Below are positions 44,310 through 55,256 of a DNA stretch of 64,000 nt, in pieces. The notes under the pieces were generated by a model. It saw nothing but the letters and a program-made list of their open reading frames with translations, ran no database searches and had not been told where the DNA came from. Location: assembly GCA_009823505.1 (NCBI GenBank), contig VZQC01003052.1, forward strand, positions 2,830,701-2,894,700, written 5' to 3'. The position numbers and the translations under genes are program-made. This stretch comes from Rhizomys pruinosus (Eukaryota > Chordata > Mammalia > Rodentia > Spalacidae). How positions within the stretch are numbered: the stretch's first letter is position 1; the number at the start of each line of letters is the position of its first letter.

Positions 44310-44470
44310 ACACCCTATGTTTAACTGATGAGTAGTGAACAGAGAAAAGAACACATGACTTGCTCAAGGTCGCAAAGACACTTAGTGGGAAATTCAGGAT
44401 TAGAACTTGAGTCTTTTGACTCTAATTCCATTTCAGTGCCTTTTCTTCACTATTGCACTGCCTTTAAAAG
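44310..44470 (+). mobile_element. MIR fragment
   Basis: 'gacttgctcaaggtcgcaaa', 'ggattagaacttgagtcttt' and 'ttcactattgcactgcc' are MIR 3' landmarks in sense order. One of the best MIR matches here. Confidence 0.8.
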
Positions 44471-44626
44471 ATATATAGATAACATGAAATAGAAATGCTA
44501 TTTCTCACTTCTCACAAGGTGGGAACGGGGGCCTTCCTTCAATCCGTTGCTCAAGAGGTGCAGGTCATTGTTTGTGCTGGAGATTTAGGATTATAATCAG
44601 AGTTATTACTAGAAAAATACTAATGA

Positions 44627-44870
44627 GGGGCTGGGGAGATGGCTCAGCGGTTAAGAGCACTGACTGCTCTTGCAGAGGACCCGGGTTCGATTCCCAGTAC
44701 CCACATGGCAGCTAAGAAACGTCTTTAACTCCAGTTCCAGGAGAATCCAACACCCTCTTCTGACCTCTGCAGCATTCATTGCACGACACGGGTGCACAAA
44801 CCTACATGCAGACAGTACATTCATACACATAAAAAAATAATAAATAAATAAAAAAGAAAATATTAAAAAA
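44627..44870 (+). mobile_element. B2 SINE (short form) with 15-bp target duplication
   Basis: Sense B2. Direct repeats 'gaaaaatactaatga' at 44612-44626 and 44871-44885. Confidence 0.97.
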
Positions 44871-44885
44871 GAAAAATACTAATGA

Positions 44886-45169
44886 ATTCTTTCCTTTTCC
44901 TAGGACTATGCTCCAGGTGTGAGGAGGGGTAATGGAAAGGAACTGGTTTCTAATGATCACTTTACCTCAAGTATCCACAATGTCAGCTCTAAAAAAGGCA
45001 GGTGAAACAATGATTGGATGATTAATAGGCAGCCAGGAAGCTTGCTTCTAAGTTGGGCAACTCTGAGACTTTGCCACTCTATGGCATCTCCAGGTCACCA
45101 ATGTTGCAGCATCCTGACATTGGCTACGCCATAGGGGATGTTGACAGCAGTGGTAAAGAAGGGCTGTTT
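44886..45169. other. Unique stretch
   Basis: Nothing recognised. The 101-aa frame from 45053 runs into the following MIR and is not supported as a gene. Confidence 0.4.
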
Positions 45170-45470
45170 CTGGAGCACTCTCTCTGTGCTAATAATATGG
45201 CTAAAGCTAAATCAACATGCAGAAGCCTTTTTCCACTCACTCATTTCATCTTCCTAAGAGGGAATTCTCATAATGATTCTCATTTACAGATGAGTAAACC
45301 AAGGTTTAGAGTGTGGTCACGGCTACAAGGAGGTAAGGCACTAGGAGAATTTAAATGAAAAGCAAGGCATTTTAGGCTGGAAGTTACTATTCTAGCCTTT
45401 AGTAGATGGAGAATCTGGCTTTTAGAGAAGGGGAGTGGCTTATGCAAAGCTGCATGGTTAGTCGGAGACC
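45170..45470 (+). mobile_element. MIR fragment(s)
   Basis: 'ctcatttacagatgagtaaa' with 'ggtttagagtgtggtcacgg' is a clear sense MIR. A second weaker piece ('gagtggcttatgcaaagctg') follows at about 45420-45465. Confidence 0.65.
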
Positions 45471-46042
45471 CCAGGTTTCCAGATATTTTGGGGAACCAAA
45501 CTTTATAAAGGATTCCAGATCTTTAAGGGGAGCTGAACATTCAGCCATGGCTTAATACAGACCAGCTGCACAACATGCCCTGCTGCGTGGACCTGGCTCT
45601 GTCAGCCATCAGCTGAAGTCCTGCCCTACTTAGTCAACCTCTCTAAGCTTCACGTTCCTTGTTTGTACAGCGAAGTGGTGTCTTCATAGAGACAGTGTGT
45701 CCGTGTACACACTTGGCACAGTAAAAGCCCTGCCTTGGTGTAAATGACTTTACATTATGATCTGTTACTATAAATGTGGGAGAGAGGAGTAAAGGAGGTG
45801 AGATGGGGATAAGTCCCCACATTGGGCACAGAGTACTCTGGCAGGACATTGAAGCTCGGTTGACATGAACTTTTTCTCATTATGTTTATTGGGTCTCCAG
45901 CTTTCTGACTCAATTCCACACCCGCCCCTCCTCTTTATATTGTTTATCACCACCATTACAGTTTTTTACTGTTACGTATCATATCTACCTTTTGAAGCTG
46001 TGTTAGTCATGATAGTGTGGTGGGGAGAAAAGGCTACTTAGC
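45471..46042. other. Unique stretch
   Basis: Nothing recognised. Confidence 0.4.

Positions 46043-46097
<55 letters not shown>
46043..46097. repeat. (CT)n microsatellite
   Basis: About 27 CT units. A decayed antisense B1 piece ('cagacttcaggcatgcacca') may follow at 46098-46150. Confidence 0.95.
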
Positions 46098-46100
<3 letters not shown>

Positions 46101-46150
46101 CTTCCTGCTTCTGTAGAGTGCTCAGACTTCAGGCATGCACCATCACATCA

Positions 46151-47850
46151 TTCTTGACCTGACAGAAAGGCTTTGTTCTAAGAAATAGTCCTTACTGTGC
46201 AGAGAGATAAACTGTGCAATTTGGGACCCTGCCAGGAGATAGGGAGGTTAGTCAAGGAAGGATGGAGGGGGGACATGTCCACTCTTGAGGTTAGACCATG
46301 AACTCCAGCAGCCAATGGGAAGGGGCACAGTTTTCAAAGTGATCTGTGGTCTGCCTTTATTCAATTGACATGTCTACTAATTTGCAGCTTGTCTGCCAAT
46401 GTGGACGATTTTCTCACCCAGGAAGTTGAGATACTGTTAACAGCCAGCAGCAGTGTTGTGCTTATCATCATCGTTCTACTTAAATCCAGAGACCCTGAAG
46501 AAAATAGGTTGACCTTATGTTTTCTTACCACAATATATAGGGAAAATGCCTCTTTGTAGCATTTATATATTATATATGGGGAATAAGATGGAATTGACCA
46601 TCCCATAGGACCCAGGTGAGCTGTTGGAATTTTCCCAGCTGTCAGAGACTTAAAAGTGCTAGCCATCCAGGAAGCCAACACATTCTGTGCTGAGTTTGAG
46701 AAGATGCTAATGAAAACTCTTTAGCAGGACGGACACCTTGTAGAATCCTCTTGTGGACCCTAGGCACAGCCCTGCCATCTGATCTGAGGGCCAGGGCTCC
46801 ACTCCAACTGTTGGCTCAGCTCGTCCAGGCCCCAGTGAGTCCCGTGGGGAGATAATTAGACAAATTAGAAAAGGAAGCTGTTCTGAGAACTCCATGAATT
46901 AAGCACAGAGGCTGCCTCTACCTGCCATCCCCATCCCTTTCGTCAGCTTTAATTTGGGTGGACTAGTTCTGAGACTGTGTCAGCATTCCTGTGGTGCCTT
47001 GATTTTCAGCTGGGCTCTGTTCTCAGAAGTTATGGGCTCTCTCCTGCAAAAGTTTATTTTTTAAATATCAACTTCTTTTTTTAATGCTTTCCATAGTAAT
47101 TAGCTCTCAGATTTCCAGTATTTGTCTTTACTTTTCACTTTCAAAACCTAATAATATGAAAAAAAAAAAAGAAAAAAAAGACCCTCACAGCTTTATATAT
47201 ATTTTCAAAGGGTTTTAGATACATTTTTTTTTCAGGTGACTTCCAAATTATTTCTTGGCCTACATAGGGCTGACACTTTCTTCCTGTTTCTTTCTTTTTT
47301 TTTTTTTTTCCTTCCTGTTTCAAAAGGGAAGTCATGCTGACACTTAAGAGACCTTTTCAAGATCACATAAGAATGTAATGACAGAAGACTGTTTGGTGAC
47401 TGAGTTCTTACACTATCACATTTAATAGTCAAAATGGTGAGCACACTTGAGTTCTGGGTTTCAAGGTCTGTGACCTTGAAAATGACAGCTTTAAAAAAAA
47501 TAAATAAGAAGAAAATGACAACTTTTTTCTTGTTCTGAGTATAGAAATTACTATTGGATTAGGGGTACAGATTTGCTGTAATCTCTGTGCTGGTTTATCA
47601 GTTCTAATTCCTCTGGTTTTCTTTGATCATTGTACTCATCATCAGTGAGTTTCCATTTTTGTGTCTCTAATGCCTTCTATTCTAGGTGTTAAATGGAAAT
47701 TTCAGGCAAGCAGGAGTTTAGACTAAACTCATATTATGCTGGACATATATATATATATGTATATATATATATAAACTTTTATATAAGTCTAAAAGTAAAA
47801 CTGAGGTCACTCTACAGTTAATTCCACATCACCAAGCTGAAACTGGCTAT
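46151..47850. other. Unique stretch
   Basis: 1.7 kb without a recognised repeat or gene. Opposing frames of 106 aa (minus, 46361-46681) and 64 aa (plus) lack domains. A (TA)-rich element lies at 47744-47773. Confidence 0.45.
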
Positions 47851-47860
47851 CAGATTTTCT

Positions 47861-48126
47861 TTTTTTTAATATATAAATTTTTTAAATTTATTTATTTATT
47901 TATTTATTTATGTGTATGAATGTACTGTCTGCATGTAGGTCTGTGCACCCGTGTCATGCAATGCCTCGGAGGTCAGAAGAGGGTGTCGGATTCCCCTGGA
48001 ACGAGAGTTCTCCTGGAATTGGAGTTACAGATGGTTCTCAGCCACCATGTGGGTGCTGGGGATCGAACCCGGGTCCTCTGCAAGAGCAGTCGGTGCTCTT
48101 AACTGCTAGGCCTTCTCTCCAGCCCC
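47861..48126 (-). mobile_element. B2 SINE (long form), left of inverted pair
   Basis: Antisense long-form B2 with a (TTTA)n tail. Target duplication 'cagattttct' at 47851-47860 and 48127-48136. Confidence 0.96.
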
Positions 48127-48159
48127 CAGATTTTCTCATAAATCAAGAATAGAAAGATA

Positions 48160-48389
48160 GGGGCTGGAGAGATGGCTCAGCGGTTAAGAGCGCTGAATGC
48201 TCTTGCAGAGGACCTGGGTTCGATTCCCAGCACCCACATGGCCGCTAAGAACCGTCTTTGACTCTAGTTCCAGGGGAATCTGACGCCCTCATCTGACCTC
48301 TGCAGCATTGCACAACACGGGTGCGCCAACCTACATGCAGACAGTACACTCATACACATAGAAAATAATAAATAAAATTAAAAAAGAAT
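48160..48389 (+). mobile_element. B2 SINE (short form), right of inverted pair
   Basis: Sense B2 only 33 bp from the previous one, head to head. Direct repeats 'aatagaaagata' at 48148-48159 and 48390-48401 show an independent insertion. Confidence 0.96.
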
Positions 48390-48401
48390 AATAGAAAGAT
48401 A

Positions 48402-48681
48402 ACAAGCAAACTTCCTAAACAACCCTGCTTTATTTAGCAAGCTCATGTATTCTCCTGTGCTTTAATTCTTACAGAAAGAAGTAACCTTAGGTCAACCAAT
48501 CAGTTACGTTTTTGTTGCCCTGACACCCTTTTCTGGCCTTTCAAGGAAAATAGCTTTGAAATAACCAATCTATTTTTAGTTTTTTGTTTCTGATTTCTTT
48601 ATCTATAAAGTCAACTCCCTATGCTTGGCTCATTAGAACATTTACTTCATTCTATGGACTGAAGTTGCACGAATTAAGAAT
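48402..48681. other. Unique stretch
   Basis: Nothing recognised. Confidence 0.4.
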
Positions 48682-48690
48682 CTAAGATAA

Positions 48691-48900
48691 GGGGCTGGAG
48701 AGATGGCTCAGCAGTTAAGAGCACCAACTGCTCTTGCAGAGGACCTGGGTTTGATTCCCAGCACCCACATAGCAACTAAGAACTGTCTTTAACTTCAGTT
48801 CCAGGGGAATCCGATGCCTTCTTCTGACCTCCGCGGCATTGCACAACACGGGTGCACCAACCTACATGCAGACAGTATACTCATACACATTAAAAAAAAA
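48691..48900 (+). mobile_element. B2 SINE (short form)
   Basis: Sense B2 with direct repeats 'ctaagataa' at 48682-48690 and 48901-48909. Confidence 0.95.
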
Positions 48901-48948
48901 CTAAGATAAAGCCAATTAAAATATTTAAATAGTCATATCTATCACTAT

Positions 48949-49005
<57 letters not shown>

Positions 49006-49006
49006 T
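48949..49006. repeat. (TCTA)n microsatellite
   Basis: About 14 pure TCTA units. Confidence 0.97.
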
Positions 49007-49047
49007 TTGGTTTTTGACCACAACTTGTTTAAGAAATGTGAAATTGT

Positions 49048-49207
49048 AGCCGGGCGTGGTGGCTCACGCCTTTAATCCTAGCACTTGGGAGGCAGAGGCA
49101 GGTGAATCTTTGTGAGTTCAAGGCCAGCCTGGTCTACATAGTGAGTTCCAGGACAGCTGGGGCTACAGGGAGACCTTGTTTTGAAAAGACCAAAAAAAAA
49201 AACAAAC
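49048..49207 (+). mobile_element. B1 SINE with 17-bp target duplication
   Basis: Intact sense B1 starting 'gccgggcgtggtggctc'. Perfect direct repeats 'aagaaatgtgaaattgt' at 49031-49047 and 49208-49224. Confidence 0.97.
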
Positions 49208-49224
49208 AAGAAATGTGAAATTGT

Positions 49225-49690
49225 GTATGAAAAGGGCACAGTATTTTATATTAATATAGTAAGTGCTCCATTAGGATTTCCCAACCTTCTCTAGTTTTTG
49301 CATAGGAGCACATCTTTCCATAAACATATTCTATTAAACATTATGAGCTTTTTAGTTGGCATCGAGAGGTTAGTGGGCATCTTGTCTGCCTCGACCATCT
49401 GGGTTCCATCTATCTTTGGTTGTCTTCGATAAAATTTGTTTCCCAGCTCTCTAGAGATAGAAATTAGCTTGTAGACAATTAATCACAGTGAAAATGTTTC
49501 CTGTCATAAAATTGCTATATAAGGCAATGCAAATGGGTTGTGTCCAGTAGAGAATATAAATCTCTTAAGTTAAAACCTCCATTGAGTCACTTATAACATT
49601 TTATTACCTCATTACGTAATAAAGTGAAATTTTTTTGACAAATGTTGATTTCATAGTTAAATGGAAGTCATGACTGTGCCTCTTTTAGAA
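49225..49690. other. Unique stretch
   Basis: Nothing recognised. Confidence 0.4.
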
Positions 49691-49700
49691 ACTTACTCTT

Positions 49701-49783
49701 TTTTTTTTCGGTCTTTTCGAGACAGGGTTTCCCTGTAGCCCCAGCTGTCCTGGAACTCGCTCTGTAGACCAGGCTGGCCTTGA
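49701..49783 (-). mobile_element. 5'-truncated B1 SINE with target duplication
   Basis: Antisense B1 that stops after 'aggctggccttga', so only its 3' half inserted. Direct repeats 'acttactctt' at 49691-49700 and 49784-49793 show truncation happened during insertion, not by later deletion. Confidence 0.93.
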
Positions 49784-49793
49784 ACTTACTCTT

Positions 49794-51204
49794 TAACAAT
49801 CCCCAGTGACCACGTCACAGTCATTCTGTTTCCCTGCTGCTCTGAGCTCTGTGGTTTTCTGCTCACTCAGTCATCTCTACCTGCATCCATTGAGGCATTC
49901 TACTAGCTGGAACTCATTCTCTCAGGCCTAACGTCGATCTTATTTAGACAAAAATCAGTAATAACTGAACATAGAGCCACGATAGAGACTGAAACTTGAA
50001 AGTTAAGTAGGTGTTTGTCTGAATCTTTAAAAAGGTCATTTGCTGTGCCCTGAAAGATGTTAAAGATGAGGTACCTAACAGGAAATATGCAGAGTCCAAG
50101 GGTTAGGCAGGAACAAGTATTCACTGCCCCATATTCTATAGCATAGCTGGCTGAGTAGATGCTAGGGTACTTTCTCATTAACAGTCACTACTTCAAGCAA
50201 AAGAACAGAGTTAGTAGACCAATGGAATGCTTCTAGCACTGGGATCTCATGAGCATGGGTAATGTATAAAATAGGAAAAAAAGGTATGCTCAAACTTTTC
50301 TCCTAGTTTGCTGTACTATATTTCAATAGATTCATTTTCTATGCCATATTTCTGGAAGTTGTGTACCTAATAACAAAAGACTATACATGTGACAGTGATA
50401 CCATAAGATTATAAGGAAAGTGAAAACTTCCTGTCACCTATTGATGTCATAGCCATCTTGAGGCCCTAGGGCATTGCATTGCACTTGTTTGTGCTGATGT
50501 TGGTATAAACAAACCTCCTGGGCTGCGAGGAAGAACATAATAATATGGTATGCACAACTGTGTGTAGTTATAATGCTGGAGAATGACTATATTGCTGTGT
50601 TCTATATTTACATTAAATACTTTATTTTAGAATGTATTTCTACTTCTAAAAAACTTACTATAAAAAAGCAGCACGGTGTTATACCAGCACCAGCCTCTGA
50701 TACCTTATGTTCCTTGAATCTCTTGATTATATCATTTTCTCCTGCGTCTGATGTGAGCTCACACTTTTAAAAGTCACTGTGGATGTAGGGACAATAGGTT
50801 GTAGCACACAGTCTAGGTACGTAGTAGGCTTACCATAAAGGCTTATGTAAATATACTTTATGATATTTTCATAATGGCAAACTTGCCTAATAATGTGTTC
50901 ACTGAGACAAGACTATCCACTTAAGACTATTTTAAGCAAGAAGGGATATTGCAGTGGCTACAGAGAAACATCAGAGGATATCTCTCTGGTTGAACTTTTA
51001 ATAAAATACAAAAAGGTAAGCCTCAAAAAAGTGTGTTATCATGGATCAGTCATAGTTCCTGTTAATATCCTTGGATAAAGAATGCTGAAAGAATCTCATT
51101 TGTACAGTTCTTCCACAACCTATAGGAAAGATATCACTGGAACCAGGTAATTATTTCACCTGTGCTATTCCAGGCATATACACTTGATACCAGGAATAAT
51201 CAAA
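49794..51204. other. Unique stretch
   Basis: 1.4 kb of AT-rich DNA with no recognised repeat or gene. The 91-aa minus frame at 49903-50178 lacks a domain signature. Confidence 0.45.
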
Positions 51205-51217
51205 ATATCACTTTTCC

Positions 51218-51432
51218 ACGGGGCTGGAGAGATGGCTCAGCGGTTAAGAACACTGCTCTCGCAGAGGATCCGGGTTCGATTCCCAGCACCTACATGGCAG
51301 CTAAGAACCATCTTTAACTCCAGTTCCAGGGGAATCCGACACCCTCTTCTGACCTCCGCAGCACTGCACAACATGGGTGCACAAACTTACATGCAGAAAG
51401 TACATTCATACACACAAAAATAATAAATTAAG
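51218..51432 (+). mobile_element. B2 SINE, first part of a B2-B1 composite
   Basis: Sense short-form B2 with a shortened A-rich tail that runs directly into a B1. The left repeat 'atatcacttttcc' (51205-51217) is not found at the B2 end but after the B1. Confidence 0.93.
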
Positions 51433-51598
51433 GCCAGGCGTGGTGGTGCACGCCTTTAATCCTAGTACTTGGGAGGCAGAGGCAGGTGGATCTTTGTGAG
51501 TTCAAGGCCAGCCTGGTCTACAGAGTGAGTTCCAGGACACCTGGGGCTACAGGGAGACCCTGTCTCAAAAAGACCCCAAAAAAATTTTTTTTAAATAT
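51433..51598 (+). mobile_element. B1 SINE, second part of a B2-B1 composite
   Basis: Sense B1 ('ggccaggcgtggtggtgcac' to 'accctgtctcaaaaagacc'). The repeat 'atatcacttttcc' at 51599-51611 closes the composite. Confidence 0.93.
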
Positions 51599-51626
51599 AT
51601 ATCACTTTTCCTGCTCTCAAGGATTT

Positions 51627-51627
51627 C

Positions 51628-51664
<37 letters not shown>

Positions 51665-51704
51665 TTCTCTCTCTCTCATACATACACACAAACACACACA
51701 TAGA
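51627..51704. repeat. (TGTC)n with CT and CA segments
   Basis: About eight TGTC units, then a CT run, then impure CA. Confidence 0.95.
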
Positions 51705-52498
51705 GGTTGGTAGATAGACAAACAAGTAACAAAAATCTTAATATAACACAACAAGAATGTGCTACTTACACAGTCAAAGGTCTGTGATAGGAGAAGAGTC
51801 AGGGAATGCTGCCCAGAGGAGATGACAGCCAAACGCACACTAAAGGCACCACACCACATGGTGCTGGAGACACAGAAGGGGCTGTGACTTAAAGACCTGC
51901 CACGATTTGAAAGAGTGGAGAGATTTAAGATACACTCTGGAAGCAGACTGAGTCAGAAGTGCTGTCAAAGGGGATGTGTGGTAGAGGAGGACGAATCCTA
52001 GGGCTCTGCCTGGAGCAGCTGCATGGACTGAGTCAGGGAACTGGAATAAGAAGGAATGGATGGCAGAAACTGGTGTTTCATTTTGAATGTGCTGAGTTGG
52101 AGATGCCAATGAAACATGGAAAAGTGAGTAAGCAGTTTACAGTGTTAGGATTCTCTGGAACCAATAGGATAAATGTGTACTGGGGGGAAGATTTATTAGA
52201 TTGGCATAGACAATATAGTCTGGGTATTCCAATAAGTGCTTTTACACTGAAGAGGGTGAGAACCCAGTAGCTGTTCAATGATGCCTCAGCAGTCCCAATC
52301 TGGCTCTGAAGGCTTGAAACATTCCTGGAGAGCCACTGGTTTTCAGTTCACATTGGAACCATAGCATTCTGCTATCAGTGAAGGATGGCAGCAGCAGTGG
52401 CAGATGCCGCAGTGTTAGCAGCAGGGTGGATTAGCTTGCCATCCATAGCTTGCCATCACCCACAGGGAACATCACAATGGTTAAAGAGTGAATGTCTT
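51705..52498. other. Unique stretch
   Basis: No repeat recognised. Opposing frames of 103 aa (plus, 51959-52270) and 89 aa (minus) lack domains. Confidence 0.4.
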
Positions 52499-52744
52499 GG
52501 GCTGGAGAGATGGCCTAGCGGTTAAGAGTGCCGACCGCTCTTGCAGAGGACCCGGGTTCGATCCCCAGCACCCACATGGCGGCCGAGAACCGTCTGAGAC
52601 TCCAATTCCAGGAGAACTCCAGTTCCAGGGGAATCCGAGACCCTCTTCTGACCTCCGCGGCATTGCACGACACGGGTGCACAGACCTGCATGCAGACAGT
52701 ACATTCATACACATACAGAAATAAATAAAATTAATAAAAAAAAA
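52499..52744 (+). mobile_element. B2 SINE (long form), reference copy
   Basis: The cleanest long-form B2 in the window. The RNA polymerase III A box is TGGCCTAGCGG (52511-52521) and the B box GGTTCGATCCC (52555-52565). The 17-bp tandem block is CTCCAATTCCAGGAGAA (52600-52616) and CTCCAGTTCCAGGGGAA (52617-52633). CpGs are intact. The copy ends against an N. Confidence 0.97.
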
Positions 52745-52745
52745 N
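52745..52745. other. Ambiguous base / probable assembly join
   Basis: The only N in the window. Sequence to its left has clean SINE copies; sequence to its right is indel-rich. Confidence 0.9.
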
Positions 52746-52759
52746 TTCCTCTTAGGACT

Positions 52760-52762
<3 letters not shown>

Positions 52763-52796
<34 letters not shown>

Positions 52797-53093
52797 GTAT
52801 TGAATGTCACCGTCTGTCTGCATGCCAGGGTCTGTGCAAACCGGTCGTGCAATCCGCGGAGGTAGAAGAGGCTTGTCCCTCGGATTCCACCTGGAGCTGG
52901 AGAGTTCTCCTGGAATTGGAGTTTATCAGACGGCTCTGCTCGCGGTCCCCTTTTTCCTTCGCCTCTACCGCCCTTCGGCTCGTTCGCGGCGGCGAGTGGG
53001 GGTGGCTGGTCGAACCCGGGTCCTCTGTAAGGCGGGGGGGGGTGGGCGTGGGCGCGTCTTATACTAAAATAACCGCTAGCCATTCTTCCAGCC
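52763..53093 (-). mobile_element. Heavily corrupted long-form B2 SINE
   Basis: Antisense B2 with a poly(T) tail and many insertions. B2 text ('ctcctggaattggagttt', 'cgaacccgggtcctctgtaa') is separated by foreign GC-rich text at 52940-53000. 'aggactg' at 52754-52760 and 53095-53101 suggests a genuine insertion in the antisense L1. Confidence 0.8.
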
Positions 53094-53867
53094 AAGGACT
53101 GCTTTTAAAAGTAAAGTACCCATAGGCTTTTTGTTGTTGTATTTATCATTTTATATTGAGTTTCCAGGAATGCTTTTATCTCTTCCTTGACCCCATCATT
53201 ATTCCAGGAGTTTGTTGTTTAGTATAACCATGTGTTCTCTTGTTAGTAGGAGTAGGGGGCTTATTTCTGGTGTTGAGAGTGAGCCGTTTATTGGGTAGTG
53301 GTCTGATAGAGATAGGCAGAAACTATTTCAATTCATCTTTTGTATTTGTGGAGGTTCTTCTGTGTCCCAGTATGGGTGGCCGATTTTGGAGAATGTTCTG
53401 TGGTGGGTGCTGAGTAGAAGTGTATTTTTCCCTGGTATTAGGTTGGAATATTCTTGAGAGTACCTGTGAAGTCTATTTGTGTGTATCTAGTACATTCAGT
53501 TCATGATGCTCTCTCGGATCTGTTTATATTCTTGTTGTTACTTTCGTTGACTGTCCAAAGGGCTCTGGGGTATTGAAGTCCCCTACCTTTATGTGTAACG
53601 GGGGTTAATCCTGTGCCTCGTGGTCCTGGCAGAATTGGTCTTTATAAAGTTTTGGTGCGTTAGTAGTGGTTTGGTGCAATATAATAATATTCCATAATTG
53701 TGGAATCTTTCGTCATGGTGAATTGTTTCCTTTGATGACTAAGAGGCACTCTGGCTTGTCCTTGTCTCTTTTTCTAGTCTTACTTTCCTTTTTACTTTGA
53801 AGTCTATTTTTATCTGATATAAAATAGCAACACACTGGTCCTTTTGGAGCAGTTTCTTGGTAAAAAA

Positions 53868-54112
53868 AAGACCACAAAAACGACTGCTCCTTGCAGAGGA
53901 CCCATGGTTCCATTCCCCCAGGACCACATGGCAGGTAAGAACTGTCTGTAACTCCATATTCAGGAGAATCTGACATCTCTCCAGTAAGAGGGGAATCCAG
54001 AACCCTCCTTTGACCTCTGCAGCACATTGTCCTGACTGAGGTGGCACAAACCTAGCATGCAGACAGTACACGCATAAAACAGACAAAAAATAAATAAAAA
54101 AATTTAAAAAAA
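53868..54112 (+). mobile_element. B2 SINE, 5' truncated, inside L1
   Basis: Sense B2 lacking its head ('ctgctccttgcagaggaccc' to 'gcataaaacagacaaaaaat') with many small insertions. Confidence 0.85.
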
Positions 54113-55240
54113 TACATAAAAAACAACATAAGAAAGAGTCCACATGCCGACTTTCTTTTTGTGCATTTGCTTGGAATATTTTTTTCCATCATTCACTTAA
54201 GAGTGGTGGTGCCTATCCTTGAAGATAAAGATTCAGTTTCTTGTAGACCGCATATAGTTATGGGCTGTTCTGTTTTCCTAATCCAATCTCCCATCTATGT
54301 CTTTTATTGGAAAAACTTAGTCCATATATATTTAAGGTATATAACTGATAGGGTGTTGCTTCTTCCTTACCTTATTATCCATTGGCCCGTTTTTGGTCTA
54401 GGTTCTTTTCTACTTCTGCAGTTATGCTTTATTAATTTCTTTTTAGATACCTGGGATATGGTTGCTCATTCTTCTGTCCTTTTTCTCTCTTTGATCCTTT
54501 GACTTCTTCAAGTGTTCTGAAGGGTTGGTTTTCCAGACATGTATTCTTTCATCTGTATGTATGTAAAAAATTTGGAACGATTTTTTCCTCTTCGTACGTC
54601 ATTTCTTCTTACGAACTATAAACAAATCAAAAACATTTTTGCTGTGTATAGTAAACCTCGGTTGGCATCATAGTCCTTAATAAATATAACCAAACACTGT
54701 AATGCATTGCTACATTGCATTACTTTTCTCTTGCTTTCACAGTGTTGAACTATGACATGCCAGTTGTAAATTCCCTGATAGACCTTGTAGGAATTGTATG
54801 TTTATTTTTACCTTTCCTTTTTCTTCCATGTGGCTTTCAAAATTTTGTCTTGTTTTGGTGTCTAGGTTCTTAAATTAAAAAACGGATATGGCGTGGAGAA
54901 TTTACTTTTTATGATCTTATCTGTTTGGATTTCTATGTGTTTTTCGGTTGTCATTGGTTGGTTGTCTTTTTTTAGTTTGGGAGGGGGAAAATTTCATTCT
55001 ATTATTCTTGTTGATATTGATACAATACCATCTTGTTCTGGGTTCTTCTCCTTCGCTCTATTCTTGCATATCCTGAATTATACAGAGGTTTGATCCTTTT
55101 CATAAGTGGTCCCACATGTGTTCCTGGTTGTTCCACTTTGTGTATTGTTTTTAAATTTTCATTTAATCTTACTACTTGAGGTTTTTCGTTGTGTCTGGTG
55201 TTATCTTGCCAGTCTGATATTCTTTTTCTGTTCTCTTGGG

Positions 55241-55256
55241 GGGGGGGGGGGGGGGT
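55241..55256. repeat. Poly(G) run
   Basis: Sixteen or more Gs in the noisy L1 region. Shorter G runs occur near 55381 and 56110. Confidence 0.9.

Noticed and set aside
45053..45358. 101-aa frame as a small gene
   Set aside because: Its second half is MIR sequence and there is no domain or conserved start.
52499..53093. Fold-back (palindromic) read artefact around the N
   Set aside because: The two B2s are inverted, but the right one has its own short flanking repeat 'aggactg' and lies in antisense L1 text unlike the left flank. Two insertions are the better explanation, though not proven.
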